DNA of 64,000 nucleotides from Aotearoamyces nothofagi (GCA_015345905.1 JADDTR010000007.1:744001-808000); one strand, 5' to 3'; shown: positions 25,501 to 37,618, numbered from the stretch's first letter. Numbers and translations are program-made. The notes: generated by a model not told the origin, from the letters alone.

Positions 25501-28500
25501 AAGTACATCACGGTTAAGTGGTGCGATCACAGCCTCGACGCTTATAGTTGGAAAATTGTCAAGTATTTTGGAGATTGTCTTTCCAGCCCCGTGATTATGC
25601 ACCAAGGAACCAATCTCGGCGGGATCCATGTCTTTCAAACTCTCAATAGAGGCAATAGACTCTTTAGACTCTAAATTCCTCAGCACGGGTAGAGGAAGAT
25701 CGAATTGGTTCAGCGGGTGCTGAAATGACCATATCCGTTTCTCGATAGATTTGCAAAGTGAAAGAATGACCAGGCACTGATATCCCCACCGCCGGTTGAG
25801 AGCTATCATGAACAAAGCTCGACAAATCCGAGCTGCTTGTTGTGCCACATAATTGGAATCATTAGCTAGAGCAAAGTCTTCAAGTCGAGCTCTAGAAATG
25901 TAAGCCTGTAAGAGAATATTGGTCTTGACTTGAGGAGAGTCAATCCCACCTTCGACCTCGCAGGGAATAAACTTTTCCTCTTTCAACTTTGTCAATTCAT
26001 CAGATTCGCTATCTCGAGATTGAATATTGTCAAACTCTCCACTCATACTGATCATCTTCAAAACATCTGCCTCTGAAGCCATGGGGCTCATCATAGTGTT
26101 GAATATTTGAATGCTCGTATGGAGGATATAGTACTGACTGGCAATCCTTCCAACATCTTTGCTGCGCAGCTCCTCCGTAGTCTCATTGAATATAATCATC
26201 TGGCTTTCCTGTAGTGTTCTTGCTGCTTGTATAGCAAGAAGTCTCCTTCGCTGCACCAATGTAGGATCGTCGCGAATTTCTTGCCAGTCGATTCCATACG
26301 TTAAAGGGTTGCGCTGCATCCGAACAAAAAGGTATGAGTAGCCAATCCATTGTACTGCCTCTGGAATCGAGGTGACAGTACCCAGAGCAACCTCGGCGTT
26401 CAGATTATCAACAAGTTTCGATGAAAACCTTGATTCGATTGGCTGTTGTTGTGTGACGGCAGAAAGGTAGTGTGGTAATTTATCAATCGTAGTACAAATC
26501 ATTCCAATACCGGTATCTTGAAATTGAGGTCTTCCAGCTCGACCGAAGATTTGGAGGACATCCAGAATGCCAAGATCTACAAACTTACCATCCTGGGCAC
26601 TGTAGACCTGCGTTCCTTTGATAACAACGGCAGCCGCTGGTAAATTGACACCCCAGGCCAGTGTAGCCGTACAGCAGAGGACCTTAAGCACTCCGTCGGC
26701 AAACAGTCTTTCCATCATGTTCCGGTCAGATCTTGCCATTCCTGCGTGATGGATTCCAATTCCCTTCGGCACCAGCTCACGGATTTCGCGACCTCGAGAA
26801 CTCCTAATCTCTTTCATCGCAGCTTCAAAGCGTGGATGAGCAGTAGGATCGAAAAGATCAGTACACACCTGATCGATTGCTTTCTCATACAGCATTTTTG
26901 AAGTATTGAATGTATCCTTTCGAGAGTGTACAAAGACCATTACCTGGTGGCCTAGTTCAAGCATGTCTCTAACCTTCTCAAAAGCAGTCTCATCTATATT
27001 TTCTCGTGACTGTTTACTGCCGGCCTTGCCCTTCACTCCGATGAAGTGCTGTTCCAGGGGAACGGGGCGGAAAGATGCGTCGAAGTAGAACAAGCCGGCG
27101 TAGCGATTCACCTTGAGGAAATCCGCAACATCAATGTAATTTGGTAGCGTGGCAGACAGTCCAACGATACGAATTAACGACTGAGTGCTCTCCACTTGGC
27201 GTTCAGTACGAGCCACCAGGGACTCGATAACCGCGCCACGCTCATCATGTAGCATATGGACCTCGTCAATAATCAACAAGCGGACCTTCTGCACCAATTC
27301 AGTATCCCCGGTACCTTTGCGGGTGACGACATCCCACTTCTCTGGAGTAGTCACAATAATTTGTGTTTGGACAATTTCGGCCTTTGTCAAGTGCATATCA
27401 CCCGTAAATTCGCGCACCTGGACTCCGAGCCAGGCCAAGCGACTACCAAGCTTCTGGGTGATTTCAGCAGCGAGAGCTTTCATGGGTGCAACGTAAACGA
27501 TTTTAAAGTCTGCAGTGTTTATTGCAAAGTCCGTAGCATTGGGGTTCTCAGCTGGGTTTGGCGACACGTTTTGACCAATTGCGTGCAGAATAGTGAGCAT
27601 CGCTGCATCTGTTTTACCCTGCCCTATAGTCAGTGGCCGACGAAAGAATTCCTGATATGGGAGGGTAGCTTACAGCACCAGTTGGGGCACAAATAAGCAT
27701 GTTCTCGCTCGTTTGATAGGCCACTGGATATACCAAGCTTTGCATTCGATTCAGTTCCTTGTAGCCTTTGAAAGTCCTCCTGCATAAGCCATCCATTTCG
27801 GAAATCCGCACGAGCTTCCGGCCAGTTGCGAGCGTACCGACCTTTGCGGCCGGGATCGAGTACTCCTCGTATCTTTCATGCTCCGTTCTCTCACTTCCAA
27901 CAGGTAAAGCATACTTTCGCCCTCCAGATGCCAGCGTGTTACCAGCAGAGTGGGCTTTGTAAACGTGAGGATACTTAGGCTCATCATTGTTTAGGCTTGG
28001 GCCCAACGCTGCGTGCTTGTGCTCATAGTCCCGCTGCCGTAGCGCTTCATCTCTTTGTTTTTTCGTCTGAAGACGGCCAAGGACACCGTCTCTGTGTGTA
28101 TGAGCAAATGGAGATGACGTGATATCTTGCCGATGGGAGATGAGCTCAATGACAAAGTCTAGATCGTCAAATCCAACGATGTCTGTCAGGGTGGACTGCA
28201 GTTCTTCCTCGACACTGTCCGAGGCAAGAAGTGCCATGATTTGCTCCTGGAGATCCTCGGCTGAGAGACCTTGCTTCCTCTGAGCAAATCCTAGGCATTT
28301 GCTCTTCAGCCACTGGGGCCCGAAGTTGCCATCAAAATTGGCATGTTCACTTGGGCCCACATCCAAGGGGTCGCTACTGCACTCATCTTCCTCGCTATCA
28401 CTGATAAAGTCCCATACATCGTCTCCACTATTTCCCGAAGTGAATTCGTCGGCATCAAACTCTATGTCCTCGCCGTATTGCTCTCCCTGTCCGTTCGCTG

Positions 28501-28597
28501 ATGCTTGTGGCAGCCGCAGCTCTGCTAGGGCAGCTCGCATAGCAGTCACCTGAGACACCCATTGTGCCTCTGCCGCATCCAGTGCCGAGAGAGACAT
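22543..28597 (-). CDS. SLH1: Slh1/ASCC3-type Ski2-like RNA helicase (RQT complex)
   Basis: Two exons (28597-27674 and 27618-22543) with a 55-base intron encode 1999 residues; yeast Slh1 has about 1970. The intron splits Walker A of the first helicase cassette: APTGA joins GKT at residues 304-311. Cassette 1 then shows APMKALAAE, TTPEKWD, DEVH (about 426), a LPAAAVVIKGTQ-type motif and GRAGRPQF, followed by a Sec63 domain. Cassette 2 has GSPTGSGKT near 1160, DEIH near 1270 and a second GRAGRPQF, then a second Sec63 domain with an FN3-like C-terminus. The acidic N-terminal 300 residues are typical of the ASCC3 family. The protein pulls apart collided ribosomes on stalled mRNAs in the cytoplasm. 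The close relative Brr2 is excluded by the N-terminus and overall size. A CACGTG site lies about 145 bases upstream. Confidence 0.94.
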
Positions 28598-28771
28598 CTT
28601 CAGGGTATGATGTAAGTCCAATATCACATTGCAGAGGTAAATATTTGATGCTAAAAGCAATATATTCTCGTCAGTACATCGTCGATGTGATTCCTTTTAT
28701 CGCTTATCGTCATCGTTTAGCGATCTGTGCAGCCAGTTGTTTCACGTGACCGCCCTCGTCTTAACCACGAT

Positions 28772-29205
28772 CATTAGGGGATGTCATGGGGGATGCTCCC
28801 CCAAACCCCCTGTCCTCGCTGTGCTCGCTCTCCCTCAAATACGACTAAATAGAGAGTAGAAGAACTATATACCCCAACTCATTAGGGGATGTCATCCCCC
28901 AAACCCCCCGTCCTCGCTATACTCGCTCTCCCAAACCCCCTGTCCTCGCTACGCTCGCTCTCCCAAACCCCCCGTCCTCGCTGCGCTCGCCTTCCCTCGA
29001 ATACGATTAAGCAGAGAGTAAAAGAACTATATACCCCAACTCATTAGGGGATATCATGGGGGATGTCATCCCCCAAACCCCCCGTCCTCGCTACGCTCGC
29101 TCTCCCAAACCCCCTGTCCTCGCTACGCTCGCTCTCCCCAACCCCCCGTCCTCGCTGCGCTCGCCCTCCCTCAAATACGACTAAGCAGAGAGTAAAAGAA
29201 TTATA
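28772..29205. repeat. tandem cluster of about 110-160-base units with C-rich hairpin-prone motif
   Basis: Three units begin near 28772, 28880 and 29042. Each starts with CATTAGGGGATGTCAT or a close variant. Copies of CCCCCAAACCCCC followed by GTCCTCGCTACGCTCGC follow, repeated up to three times per unit. Two of the units end with AATACGACTAA, AGAGAGTA and AACTATATACCCCAACT; the last ends in a diverged form of that tail. The units differ by small substitutions and by the number of inner copies. Confidence 0.8.
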
Positions 29206-29330
29206 TTTTCATAGATAAATAAGTCTTCAAATAACACGCGCTTGAAATACCCCTCACAGAAGGCTCCTAACATTTGCGATGTCGCACGAGTATGATAGAG
29301 TCCGATCACAGATGAGAGATTGTTATATCC

Positions 29331-29455
29331 ATCACAGCTCTGCAGCATCTACTAGTGTGGGTGTTTCAAATCACAGCTCTGCAGCATCTACTAGTGTGGG
29401 TGTTTCAAATCACAGCTCTACAGCATCTACTAATCTACTAGTGTGGGTGTTTCAA
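29331..29455. repeat. 39-base tandem repeat, three copies
   Basis: Units start at 29331, 29370 and 29409, each beginning ATCACAGCTCTGCAGC. The first two are identical. The third has a base change and an 8-base internal duplication. The unit length is a multiple of three and gives a 13-residue repeat (HSSAASTSVGVSN) in one open frame. Confidence 0.85.
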
Positions 29456-29605
29456 ATCAGCAGCTACTTGACTTCAAGTATAAATGATCGCGTTCATCGA
29501 CAGGCCATGAACATTTGTAGTCGCACGTGTAGCCGGAAGAAGGACTTCTATCTATAGTAGATGATAAATAAAAAATACAGGGGGATTCTTTGATTCCCGA
29601 CATCC

Positions 29606-31150
29606 TTAAGCTATACGATCCTTCACCACCTCGTCAGGCATAACTTCAACATCAACTTCCACCGCGGCATCACTTTCCCCTTGCGGTTGCCTCCTCTCCT
29701 GGTCCCTCTGTAGGTCGACCTGGAAATCCATCTGTTGCCCTAATGCTGCCAGCGCCGCCCCTGCTTCGCCATACTGTCCTAATCCCCCGGCCGTGCTCTT
29801 CTCCTCCCTCTGCCTCCCCGGTATCCCTCGTCGACCCTCGCCAGTAAAGCCAATCAAGCCCTGGTGAAGCAGGAATCCCACAAACAAGCCGGCGCCAACC
29901 ACAACGCTCCCAATCGTCGTCAGAAGCTCTTTGGTCTGTAACTGCGACCTCTTTGACACTTCCGCTAACTCCTCCTCATCTTCCGCCATGCTTTCGAGCT
30001 CTTCTTTTAAGCGTTTGTTGCTGCGGAATTCCGAGATTATTGGTATCGAGTCTGCGATACTGGATGCTACAATGATACCGATGGAGACTAAGCTGCCGCG
30101 ATCAGGAGGCGACCATGGCAAGGCGCCCTTCCCTTTCGCTCTCTTCTCCCTCTCTGCCTCTTCAGCAGACGACGATGATCCGGAGGTCAGGAACGCATCG
30201 TCAAGACTGGCTGCACCACCGAAGAACGCGCGTTGGGAGTCGTGAACAAACGCACACAGTTGGGGGAATTTATTACGCATGGAATTTGCAAGCCATGGGC
30301 TTGGGAGGTCGGGGAGGAGGGCGAGAGACAGATAGCCCAGAGCGAGACAGTCGAGAGATGACGGTGATTGAGAGACAAAGAATCGCTTCTTGCCCCGGAT
30401 AGCCTGAAGAGGCGAGAAGAAGGAGGTTGCGAGGGCATCGAGACGGATCCGGGCAGCCGTTTCGGGAGTTTGGGAAAGCAGGGATGAGACTGTTACTTTT
30501 GGTCTTCGTAGACTCTCGGGTATAATGCTCTTTTCTGGGCTCGGCGAAGCATCGTCCGAGTCGATGTCAAGGGATGAGAGGCCGAGATGTTCTGTCCGGG
30601 ATTTGGCGACGCTGCGGATAGAGGTTGGTGTAATGTATGGTAAAGGGAACGGCTGGAGAGTGCTGTACAGTGGTCGTGTTGTCGTGGTGTAGTTTTGGGT
30701 AGAAACGTAGAGTGACAAGTCCAAAAGAGGCTGGCCTCGAGATTCGACAAATGACGAGAAGCTGAAAACCTGTCAGTAGGTCTCTAGCACGGAGAGTGTC
30801 CAACATACGCGATGCAGTCCGCCCTCTCTGCGTCGTCCAGCTCAGCATCCAGGGACCAATTGCCGCCCGAATACTGCGTCACGTAGTCAACAATATTCCT
30901 AAAGCCTCCCACCCAGACATTCTCATTCCTCAAAGCAGGCAATTCCTCTGCAACAACACATTAGCGATCTGCAAGCTGTTGGTCCAGAAGAGGCCGTACT
31001 GGTAGGGCTCAATCCCGGATCACTACTCGCCACGACCTTCCATTCCCCGCGCGGCAGAGCCTGCGAGAGGTATGCCACGGCAGCTATGCACTGCGCGTCA
31101 ACCGACGGCAGAGAGAAGGCGGGCCCCCAGACATGCAGTTCGAGAACCAT
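29606..31150 (-). CDS. SAM37: Sam37/metaxin-like subunit of the mitochondrial outer-membrane sorting and assembly machinery
   Basis: Three exons (31150-31000, 30947-30809, 30761-29606) give about 481 residues. The N-terminus MVLELHVWGPAFSLPSVDAQ is the hallmark of the Tom37/metaxin family. It continues through ELPALRNENVWVGGFRNIVDYV and, across intron 2, ADCIA joins FSSFVESRGQPLLDLSLYV. The GST-like C-terminal region has SPSSLDCLALGYLSLALLPDLPSP and WLANSMRNKFPQLCAF. A predicted transmembrane helix, LLTTIGSVVVGAGLFVGFLL, follows near residue 385, before a Gln/Glu-rich tail. Sam37 works with Sam50 and Sam35 to release beta-barrel proteins into the outer membrane. The same frame is open upstream to 31237, but the family starts at MVLELHVWG. 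An arginine-rich, GC-rich leader precedes it. Confidence 0.88.
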
Positions 31151-32679
31151 CGCAGCGTGCCCGGCCCAAACGCAACACGGAGCTCGAGCAGAAGTCCCAC
31201 CGCCGGAAAGAGGAGCCAAGCAAGCGATCCTCTGCAACGCCCGCCAGGTGCGTCTGCGCAGGTCTCGGGATATGCGTCTGCGGCCTTTGCGTGTGTGCGG
31301 AACGAGGCCGTCGCGAGATGTCGAGGCCGTCTGATAATCGGTCGCGCAGAAAGTCGCGGCCTGGGGGATTCAGAGGTCGCGCACCTATCCGGCAGACAGG
31401 CCGGGCAATCGTTGTCCCGGGACCGCAACATGCTGGGGGGAGCCGGGCTTTCTGATACATCGTTTTAGGGGTCACATGCAGCACCGTCTTGGCCCTGCAG
31501 GCTGGAGAAGGTGAAGCGCAAGCTGTCGTTCCAGACGGGACTCTCGATTCAAGTTTCTGGCCACGTTGGCCACGTTAGCCATGCTGATCAATTCAATTCA
31601 ATTCCACAAAAGAAAAGCAGGTTCCACGGCATAGCATATCCTGAAACGCCCCAGACCACCAAACCCAGCCCCCTTCCCTTCCAGCCCGTTTCCCCCACCC
31701 GCGCAGCAGCCACGCGCCGCACGCGAACGGATACCCCCGATGAAAAACCTCATCTCGGTGAGCATCATCTCTGATTTCCTGCACGCCCTTTTTCCCTGCT
31801 CCACTCGCCCCCCTCCCCCCCAAGCGAACGCCGACACAGGGCGCAAGCGGGAGAAGCACGCGCGCTGCTGCCGTCAACGCCGCATATGCAAAAGCCGGGA
31901 AGTGGCCCCTTCCTGCGAACATGGCTCTGCGAGCTCTGATATCCGCCATCACCTGCTACGAGACCCGCCGTCCCTCCCGGTCTGGGATCGGTGATAGGGG
32001 AAGCCTGCTCTCGTGTCTGTGTGTATCGAAAGGTCGCCTGGGTGGGGATATCAGGCGGAAACAGTAAAAGATCCTCGCTTTCTGGAGCTCGAATTGACTT
32101 TAATTGTTAGTCTAGACAGAAAGTCTGATATTGTATAATGTAGAAGGATATATATATTATCTCTACAAAACAAGGTGTATATATCTATCTATACCTTCGA
32201 TAGCTTGTTGAAAGCTGAGGACTAGTACCGGTTATTCAGTCGATGCTTTAGATAATAGTAGTAGTAGGAGCCACCTTGAGTAGTATTTCTACCAAACATC
32301 TACTATTAAAATACTGCAGTCTGCTACTTAGTATATAATTGCAATATAGCTTAAGTGTATACAGAAAGACATATATATATATATCTTAGCTAAATGAGTT
32401 GTACCTTACTCTCTCCCTCCTCTCCCCCTTCCTCTCTCTCCTCTCTCTCCCCTCTTACACCCCCCCTATCCCGAAGCAAAAGCAACCACACTCAACATTA
32501 CAACAACCCATACCTCCTCTCCTCACCTGAAATCCCCTCCCCTATCCTAGCCAGTATAGGTAAAAAAAAACCCCTAACCATCCAACCTCCAACCTCCCAG
32601 CTACCCAACTACAAAATCCAACCCACCACCCCTCTCGTTCCCGCCAAACACCCATCTCTCCCTCGCCTTCTCATCCCTC

Positions 32680-33480
32680 GCCTTCTCCCTTCCCATCCCA
32701 TCCTATCTACACTACACCACGGCCCCTATCCATCCATCGAAACCTGTACCCTTGCTGCCCTTTCTTTTATAGGGGTTCCCCCCAAACCTCCAGGTTCGCT
32801 TCGCTCTGTTGTTCTATCGCCGTCTCTTGCTATCGTATATCCAACTCTTGCTGTTGTATATCCAACCCCACCACAAAACCCAACCCTGCCACCCTGCCCT
32901 CTCTCCCTCCCCTTATCCCTTCCCATCCCATCCCATCCACACCACACCACGGCCCCCATCCATCCATCGAAACCTGCACCCTCGCCGCCCTTTCTTTCAT
33001 GGGGGTCCCCCCCCAAACCCCCGGATTCGCTTCGCTCTGTCGCCGTCTCTTGCTATTGTATATCCAACTCTTGCTGTTGTATATCCAACCCCACCACAAA
33101 ACCCAACCCTGCCACCCCGCCCTCTCTCCCTCCCCTTATCCCTTCCCTTCCCATCCCATCCCATCCACACTACACCACGGCCCCCATCCATCCATCGAAA
33201 CCTGCACCCAAGCCGCCCTTCCTTTCATAGGGGTCCCCCCCAAACCCCCGGGTTCGCTTCGCTCTGTCGCTCTGTCGCCGTCTCTTGCTGTCGTATATCC
33301 AACCCTGCCACCCCGTCCTCACTTCCCCTCTCCCCTCTCTCCCTCCTCTCCCTCCCTCCCTCCCCTTATCCCATCCACACCACACCACGGCCCCCATCCA
33401 TCCATCGAAACCCGCACCCAAGCCGCCCTTCCTTTCATGGGGGTCCCCCCCAAACCCCCGGGTTCGCTTCGCTCTGTCGC
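32680..33480. repeat. pyrimidine-rich tandem repeat, about 210-230 bases per unit, four copies
   Basis: The marker CCATCCATCGAAACC recurs with CATCGA at 32735, 32965, 33193 and 33403, spacings of 230, 228 and 210 bases. Each unit also has CACACCACGGCCCCCATCC or a close variant, CCCCCAAACCCCCGGGTTCG followed by CTTCGCTCTG, and in three units CTTGCTGTTGTATATCC-type words. Copies differ by point changes and small insertions. All plus-strand frames are open because of composition, so the proline-rich frames here are not called as genes. Confidence 0.85.
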
Positions 33481-33714
33481 CCTCACTACCCAACCCTCTC
33501 TCTCCCTCCCCTTCTCATCCCATCCCATCACCATCCCACCCCAACACCATCACCATCCCATCCCGACACCGCACCGCACTATACAAGATGACGCATCGCA
33601 TCTGGCCTCGCGCATACCCTTCTTACCCTACCATACTCTACCATACCCCATACCACCCCTCCCCTCCCCTCCCCCCTCCCGCTCCTCCCGCTCCTCCCGC
33701 TCCCGTCCTCCCGT

Positions 33715-33838
33715 CGCACGCGCACGCGCACGCGCACGCGCACAGCTCCAGAGAGAAGCGGAGAGAGAAGAGAGAAGAGAGAGAAGAGAGAAGAGAGAGA
33801 AGAGAGAAGAGAGAGAAGAGAGAAAAGAAGAGGACGGA
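33715..33838. repeat. (GCACGC)n run followed by a (GAGAAGA)n purine tract
   Basis: About five GCACGC hexamers (33715-33743) are followed by a nearly pure purine tract of GAGAAGA/GAGAGAAGA units to about 33838. Confidence 0.85.
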
Positions 33839-33908
33839 GCGCACGCCGAGAGGCTCAGTCGACCGCACATCGCGCGAGAGCGGGTGCGTAGGCAGGTATG
33901 CAGGTATG

Positions 33909-33934
33909 CACGTCACGTCACGTCACGTCACGTG
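33909..33934. repeat. five-fold ACGTC pentamer array ending in CACGTG
   Basis: Starting at GCACGTC, the word ACGTC is repeated head to tail and closes with ACGTGGG. Every copy recreates a bZIP half-site (TGACGT on the other strand), and the end recreates an E-box. Confidence 0.8.
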
Positions 33935-36053
33935 GGCAAGGCAAGGCAGGGCAAGGCAAGATATGATGTCACATAATGACAGCGACAGCGACAGCGGCAG
34001 GGCGCGGGGTGTGGCACCTCTCTCTCTGCGCCCCCCCCCCCACCCCCCTCCCAATCCTGTGTCGGCGAGAACGAAAAAAGAGAGAGACAGGGGCAATTAT
34101 GATTAGATTAGTGATTAATTACAAAGGTTTATCTGTCTGCTGATAGTAGTACTGTACTATGCCACCTTTCGCTCCCGTCCAGCCCAGTCCAGCCCAAACC
34201 GACGCCCGCCCGCCCCAGCCCCCAGCCAGCAAGAAGAAAGAAAAAGAAACAAAGAAAGAAAAGAAACAAAGATGCCCAAAAACAAAAAAAAAAGGATATC
34301 CAACCAGCAAAACCAGCCCCAGCCAAGACAAGACCAGACACAATCCCGAAACCGAAGCATGACCGGGAAAAGGAAAAAAAAAAAAAAAAAAAAAAGACCC
34401 GTAGGCCAGAAGCAGACCCCGCAAGAGAGAAGCCGAGAAGGAGAGAGAGAGAGGGGCACGCGGACTTGTGAAACGAGAACGATGAATGAAAAGAGAGAGA
34501 GAGGTCTTGACGGGTGGAGCGATCCCGTCGCATCGCATCGAGCCGGCTCGGATGGGATGGGATGGGGTGGGGCGCAGTCGGAGAGGGGGATGAGGTAGGG
34601 TTGGGTGATCCGACGGACAGGCAGACAGGTAGATGAGATGGTGCTGAGATGATGTGATGTGAAGTGATGTTTTGTTTTGTTTTGCTTTGTTGATTTTCTG
34701 CGGGAGATGGATTGGGGGGACGCATACGCATGGGAGCTGAGCTGCCGAGGGTGACTTATCGTGGAAAGGTGGTGATGGTGATGGGTGATTGATAACGACG
34801 ACGACGATGACGATGGCGATGGATGATGCTGCTGCTTGCCGTGCTGCGCCGCACGTACGAAAAGAGTGGAGAGAGAGAGAGCGCGAGAGCGAGAGGAGAG
34901 GGAGAGGAGGCCGGCGAGAGCGGATACGATACGATACGATACGATGCTGGCCCGCAGGCGCCGAATCAGCAGCGAGACGAAAAAGGGGCTCGACGGCAAG
35001 AAACGGGGGGGGGGAGGGGGGAGAATTGAATGATTTAATAAAACTCGAGAGGCCGGACAAGCCCATCCCATCCGTCCATCCCATCCGTCCGTCCATCCAT
35101 CCATCGGCAAATACGACGAAATACGACAAAAAATACGATGACGCAAGTAGACGGGAGAAGGGGGAAGCAACCCCGGCCACAGGCGCAGCGAATCCGAGGC
35201 GAGAGTTTCCCAGGGATATCGCATCTGCGCCGGGGGGAAGGGGTGTTTCTGCGCTGCCGCTGCTGCCAAAATCAGGGCTCGTGTTTCTGTGTTTCGGTGT
35301 TTCTGTGTTTCTGTGTTTCGGTGTTCTGTGTTCTGGGGGGGGGGGCCTCGGAAGTTGGAAATCGGGAAATCCATCACATGTTTGCCTGCTGTCTGTTGTC
35401 TGTGTCTGTGTCTGTGTCTGTGTCTTGCCCGTGGGTTCCTCTGCTCTGGTCTGCTCTGCTGGGTATGGGCACGGGTACGGGGTGTGTAAAAGAAACCCCC
35501 GTGGGTAGGAATATTCCACCGAATCGAACCGAATAAAAATGCGTGTTCCGTGTCGTCGTGATCCAAGGCGTGATGACTGATTGCTGCTGGCTGCTGTTTG
35601 CTATGTGCTGCTTCCGCCTCCGCCTCCGCCTCGGCCCAAGAAGAAATAATCCCGTTAGATGAAGAAGCTCGCACCGGCGCCGTGGGCTGGCGGCTGGCTG
35701 TGCGTGGAGAGACTGCCCATCGGCCATGGAGCAGTAGAGAAGGGTTTGGAGCGCTGGACGCTTGCGGGGTGACGTGAGCGGGTGCTGTCGGCGTCTACTT
35801 GGGCAGAGGCGGGAGAGGTCGGCTTGGTGGCGGGCCTGGGCAGGGAGGAAGCTGTGACGGGCGGTGCATGGCTGGCATTTTGGCGGTAGAGGTGGTGAAG
35901 CTGGAGATGCTAGGAGGAGAGGACGAGGCTGCGGGCAGGCGCGGGTGTAGGGTGTAGGGCATAGGGCGACAGAGGCAGCTTTCTTCTCGAGCAGGATTCG
36001 GAGGCCGGGCTGCGGTACTTATAAGCCAGGGATGGGACGGTACAGTATGGGAT

Positions 36054-36118
36054 ACGGTATGGTATGGTAGGTATGGTAGGTATGGTAGGTATGGTAGGTA
36101 TGGTATGGTATATGGTAT
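36054..36118. repeat. (GGTATGGTA)n microsatellite
   Basis: Runs of GGTAT and GGTAGGTAT over about 65 bases. Confidence 0.85.
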
Positions 36119-36506
36119 GTCTAGAAGAAAATGATCTGATCTCGACGCGATGCGATGCGATGCGATGCCGTGTTTATCAAGCCGGCGACGTTGTGTAACT
36201 GTGACGTTGTTGCACGGCGTACCTCACACGGTAGTGGTAGCAAGCTGGGTTACAGAACTTGGTCGCGTGGTGAAGGCAGTCGACTTATCCAGCATCAGGA
36301 TTTCTCTTCGGCGGGGGGGGGGAGGGCAGGGAGAGGGAGAGGGGGAGGGAGGGAGCACCACGGCCTTATGTAGCTATCCGGGGGGGGGCAGGGAAACACA
36401 TCATTTCCTGGCAACGCAGCGGGACGGGCAAGGCTGGCTGGGCTGGGCTGGCTGGGCTGGCTGGTCATCTCACTTCACCACTCGCTCTTTTTTCCTTTCC
36501 CACAGG

Positions 36507-36580
36507 ATCAGCATTCAGCATCAGCATCAGCATCAGCATCAGCATCGGCATCGGCCTCAGCGTCAGCGTCAGCGTCACCG
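36507..36580. repeat. (CAGCAT)n changing to (CAGCGT)n
   Basis: Hexamer repeat of CAGCAT followed by CGGCAT and CAGCGT variants over about 74 bases, a typical expanding and then degenerating repeat. Confidence 0.85.
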
Positions 36581-37195
36581 GGGGTGCTACGCAAGAGCGG
36601 ATATGAGTGAAACCACCACGCCCGGTAGCGTGGTATCCACGGCCGAGTCATTTAGACTACCGCCACGGGTACGACGGTGCTGGGACGTACAGGTGCATTG
36701 TACTTACAGTACAGGCCATTGTACAGTACAGGCCAGCCCAGACGGGGACCGGGGGGCGAGGACAGACAGACAGACAGACAGAGAGAGACCGACAGGGCGC
36801 GGCGCCGGAGAGCCGGGACTGGGCGCTCGTCTTGTCTTGGCGGGCCTCGAGACGGGGGAAATAATAGGCTGGAAGGGGGGGGCTGGAGTGGTGCTGGAGT
36901 GGTGCTGCAATGATGCGGCAATGATGCTGGAATGATGCTGTAATCCAGCAAGCGCGGCAGAGGAAGCTTACAGTACCTTGGCTGGGAGCTGGCCGGCCTG
37001 GGCGGTACGGGACGGTGTGGACTGGTAGAGTAGTGGACTGGTGGTGTAGTGGGCGGGGCGGGCGCTGGGCGGGCGCTGGGCGGCAGAAATGGGAGCGGCG
37101 GAATGGGGGGAGCAGGACGGAAAGGAGAGGGAGGAGAGGGTTTACTGGCCTGCTTGCCTGCTTACTTACCTGCTCTGCCTGCCAAGTCGAGGATC

Positions 37196-37262
37196 TCTAC
37201 AGTACAGTACAGTACAGTACGTACAGTACCTATTCCCTCCTACTGTATGTACCTACAGTACC
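37196..37262. repeat. (GTACA)n repeat
   Basis: Overlapping ACAGTAC/GTACAGTACC words, many of them centred on the palindrome GTAC. Confidence 0.8.
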
Positions 37263-37311
37263 TATTCCATCCCATCCCAGCCCATAACCCATCTCCTCTC
37301 CCACCTATTCC

Positions 37312-37411
37312 CCAACACACACACACATACACACACACACATACACGCACAAGCTACACGACAGTGCCAGTACCAGTGCAGTACCAGTACCAGTACCAGT
37401 ACCAGTACCAG
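37312..37411. repeat. (AC)n run and (CAGTAC)n hexamer array
   Basis: An ACACAC/CATACACAC tract to about 37350 is followed by about seven copies of the CAGTAC hexamer (37360-37411). Confidence 0.85.
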
Positions 37412-37618
37412 CTGGAGCGAGCTACCCGAGGGCACGTACAGTACCACCGCCGCACTAACCGCGCATGCAATCTCTCTCCGTCTGTCGAGAGAGGAAGAAG
37501 GGAGGAGGGAAGAAAGAGAAGGAAGAAAAAAAATAGGGCGCGACAGGGGTGTGTGTGTGTGGGCGGAATATGATGTGGTATGAGATGAGATGGTATGGGG
37601 TGGTGCGAAGCTGATGGA

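Larger units (their letters stand above)
28598..29605. other. intergenic with two tandem-repeat clusters
   Basis: Upstream of SLH1 and downstream of SAM37 (both on the minus strand). CACGTG at 28743-28748 is the likely SLH1 promoter element. Most of the rest is the repeat cluster at 28772-29205 and the 39-base repeat at 29331-29455. A 93-codon frame from 29279 runs through the second repeat but has no other support. Confidence 0.5.

Noticed and set aside
31072-31484. Overlapping frames on both strands upstream of SAM37
   Set aside because: GC-rich leader and first exon of SAM37 keep all frames open; only the MVLELHVWG frame shows a known family.
32394-34106. Long proline-rich plus-strand frames over the 230-base repeats
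   Set aside because: All three frames are open because the strand is C/T-rich. The repeat unit lengths (230, 228, 210) are not all multiples of three, so no frame is kept across copies.
34119-35674. Minus-strand open frames of 466 and 505 codons
   Set aside because: They overlap in different frames of the same strand and are made of homopyrimidine, poly-T and tandem-repeat translations with no domain, so composition explains them.
36240-36300. Possible tRNA-like stretch (GGTCGCGTGGTGAAGGCAGTC)
   Set aside because: No matching acceptor stem or TTCGA loop follows at the right distance, and it lies among simple repeats.
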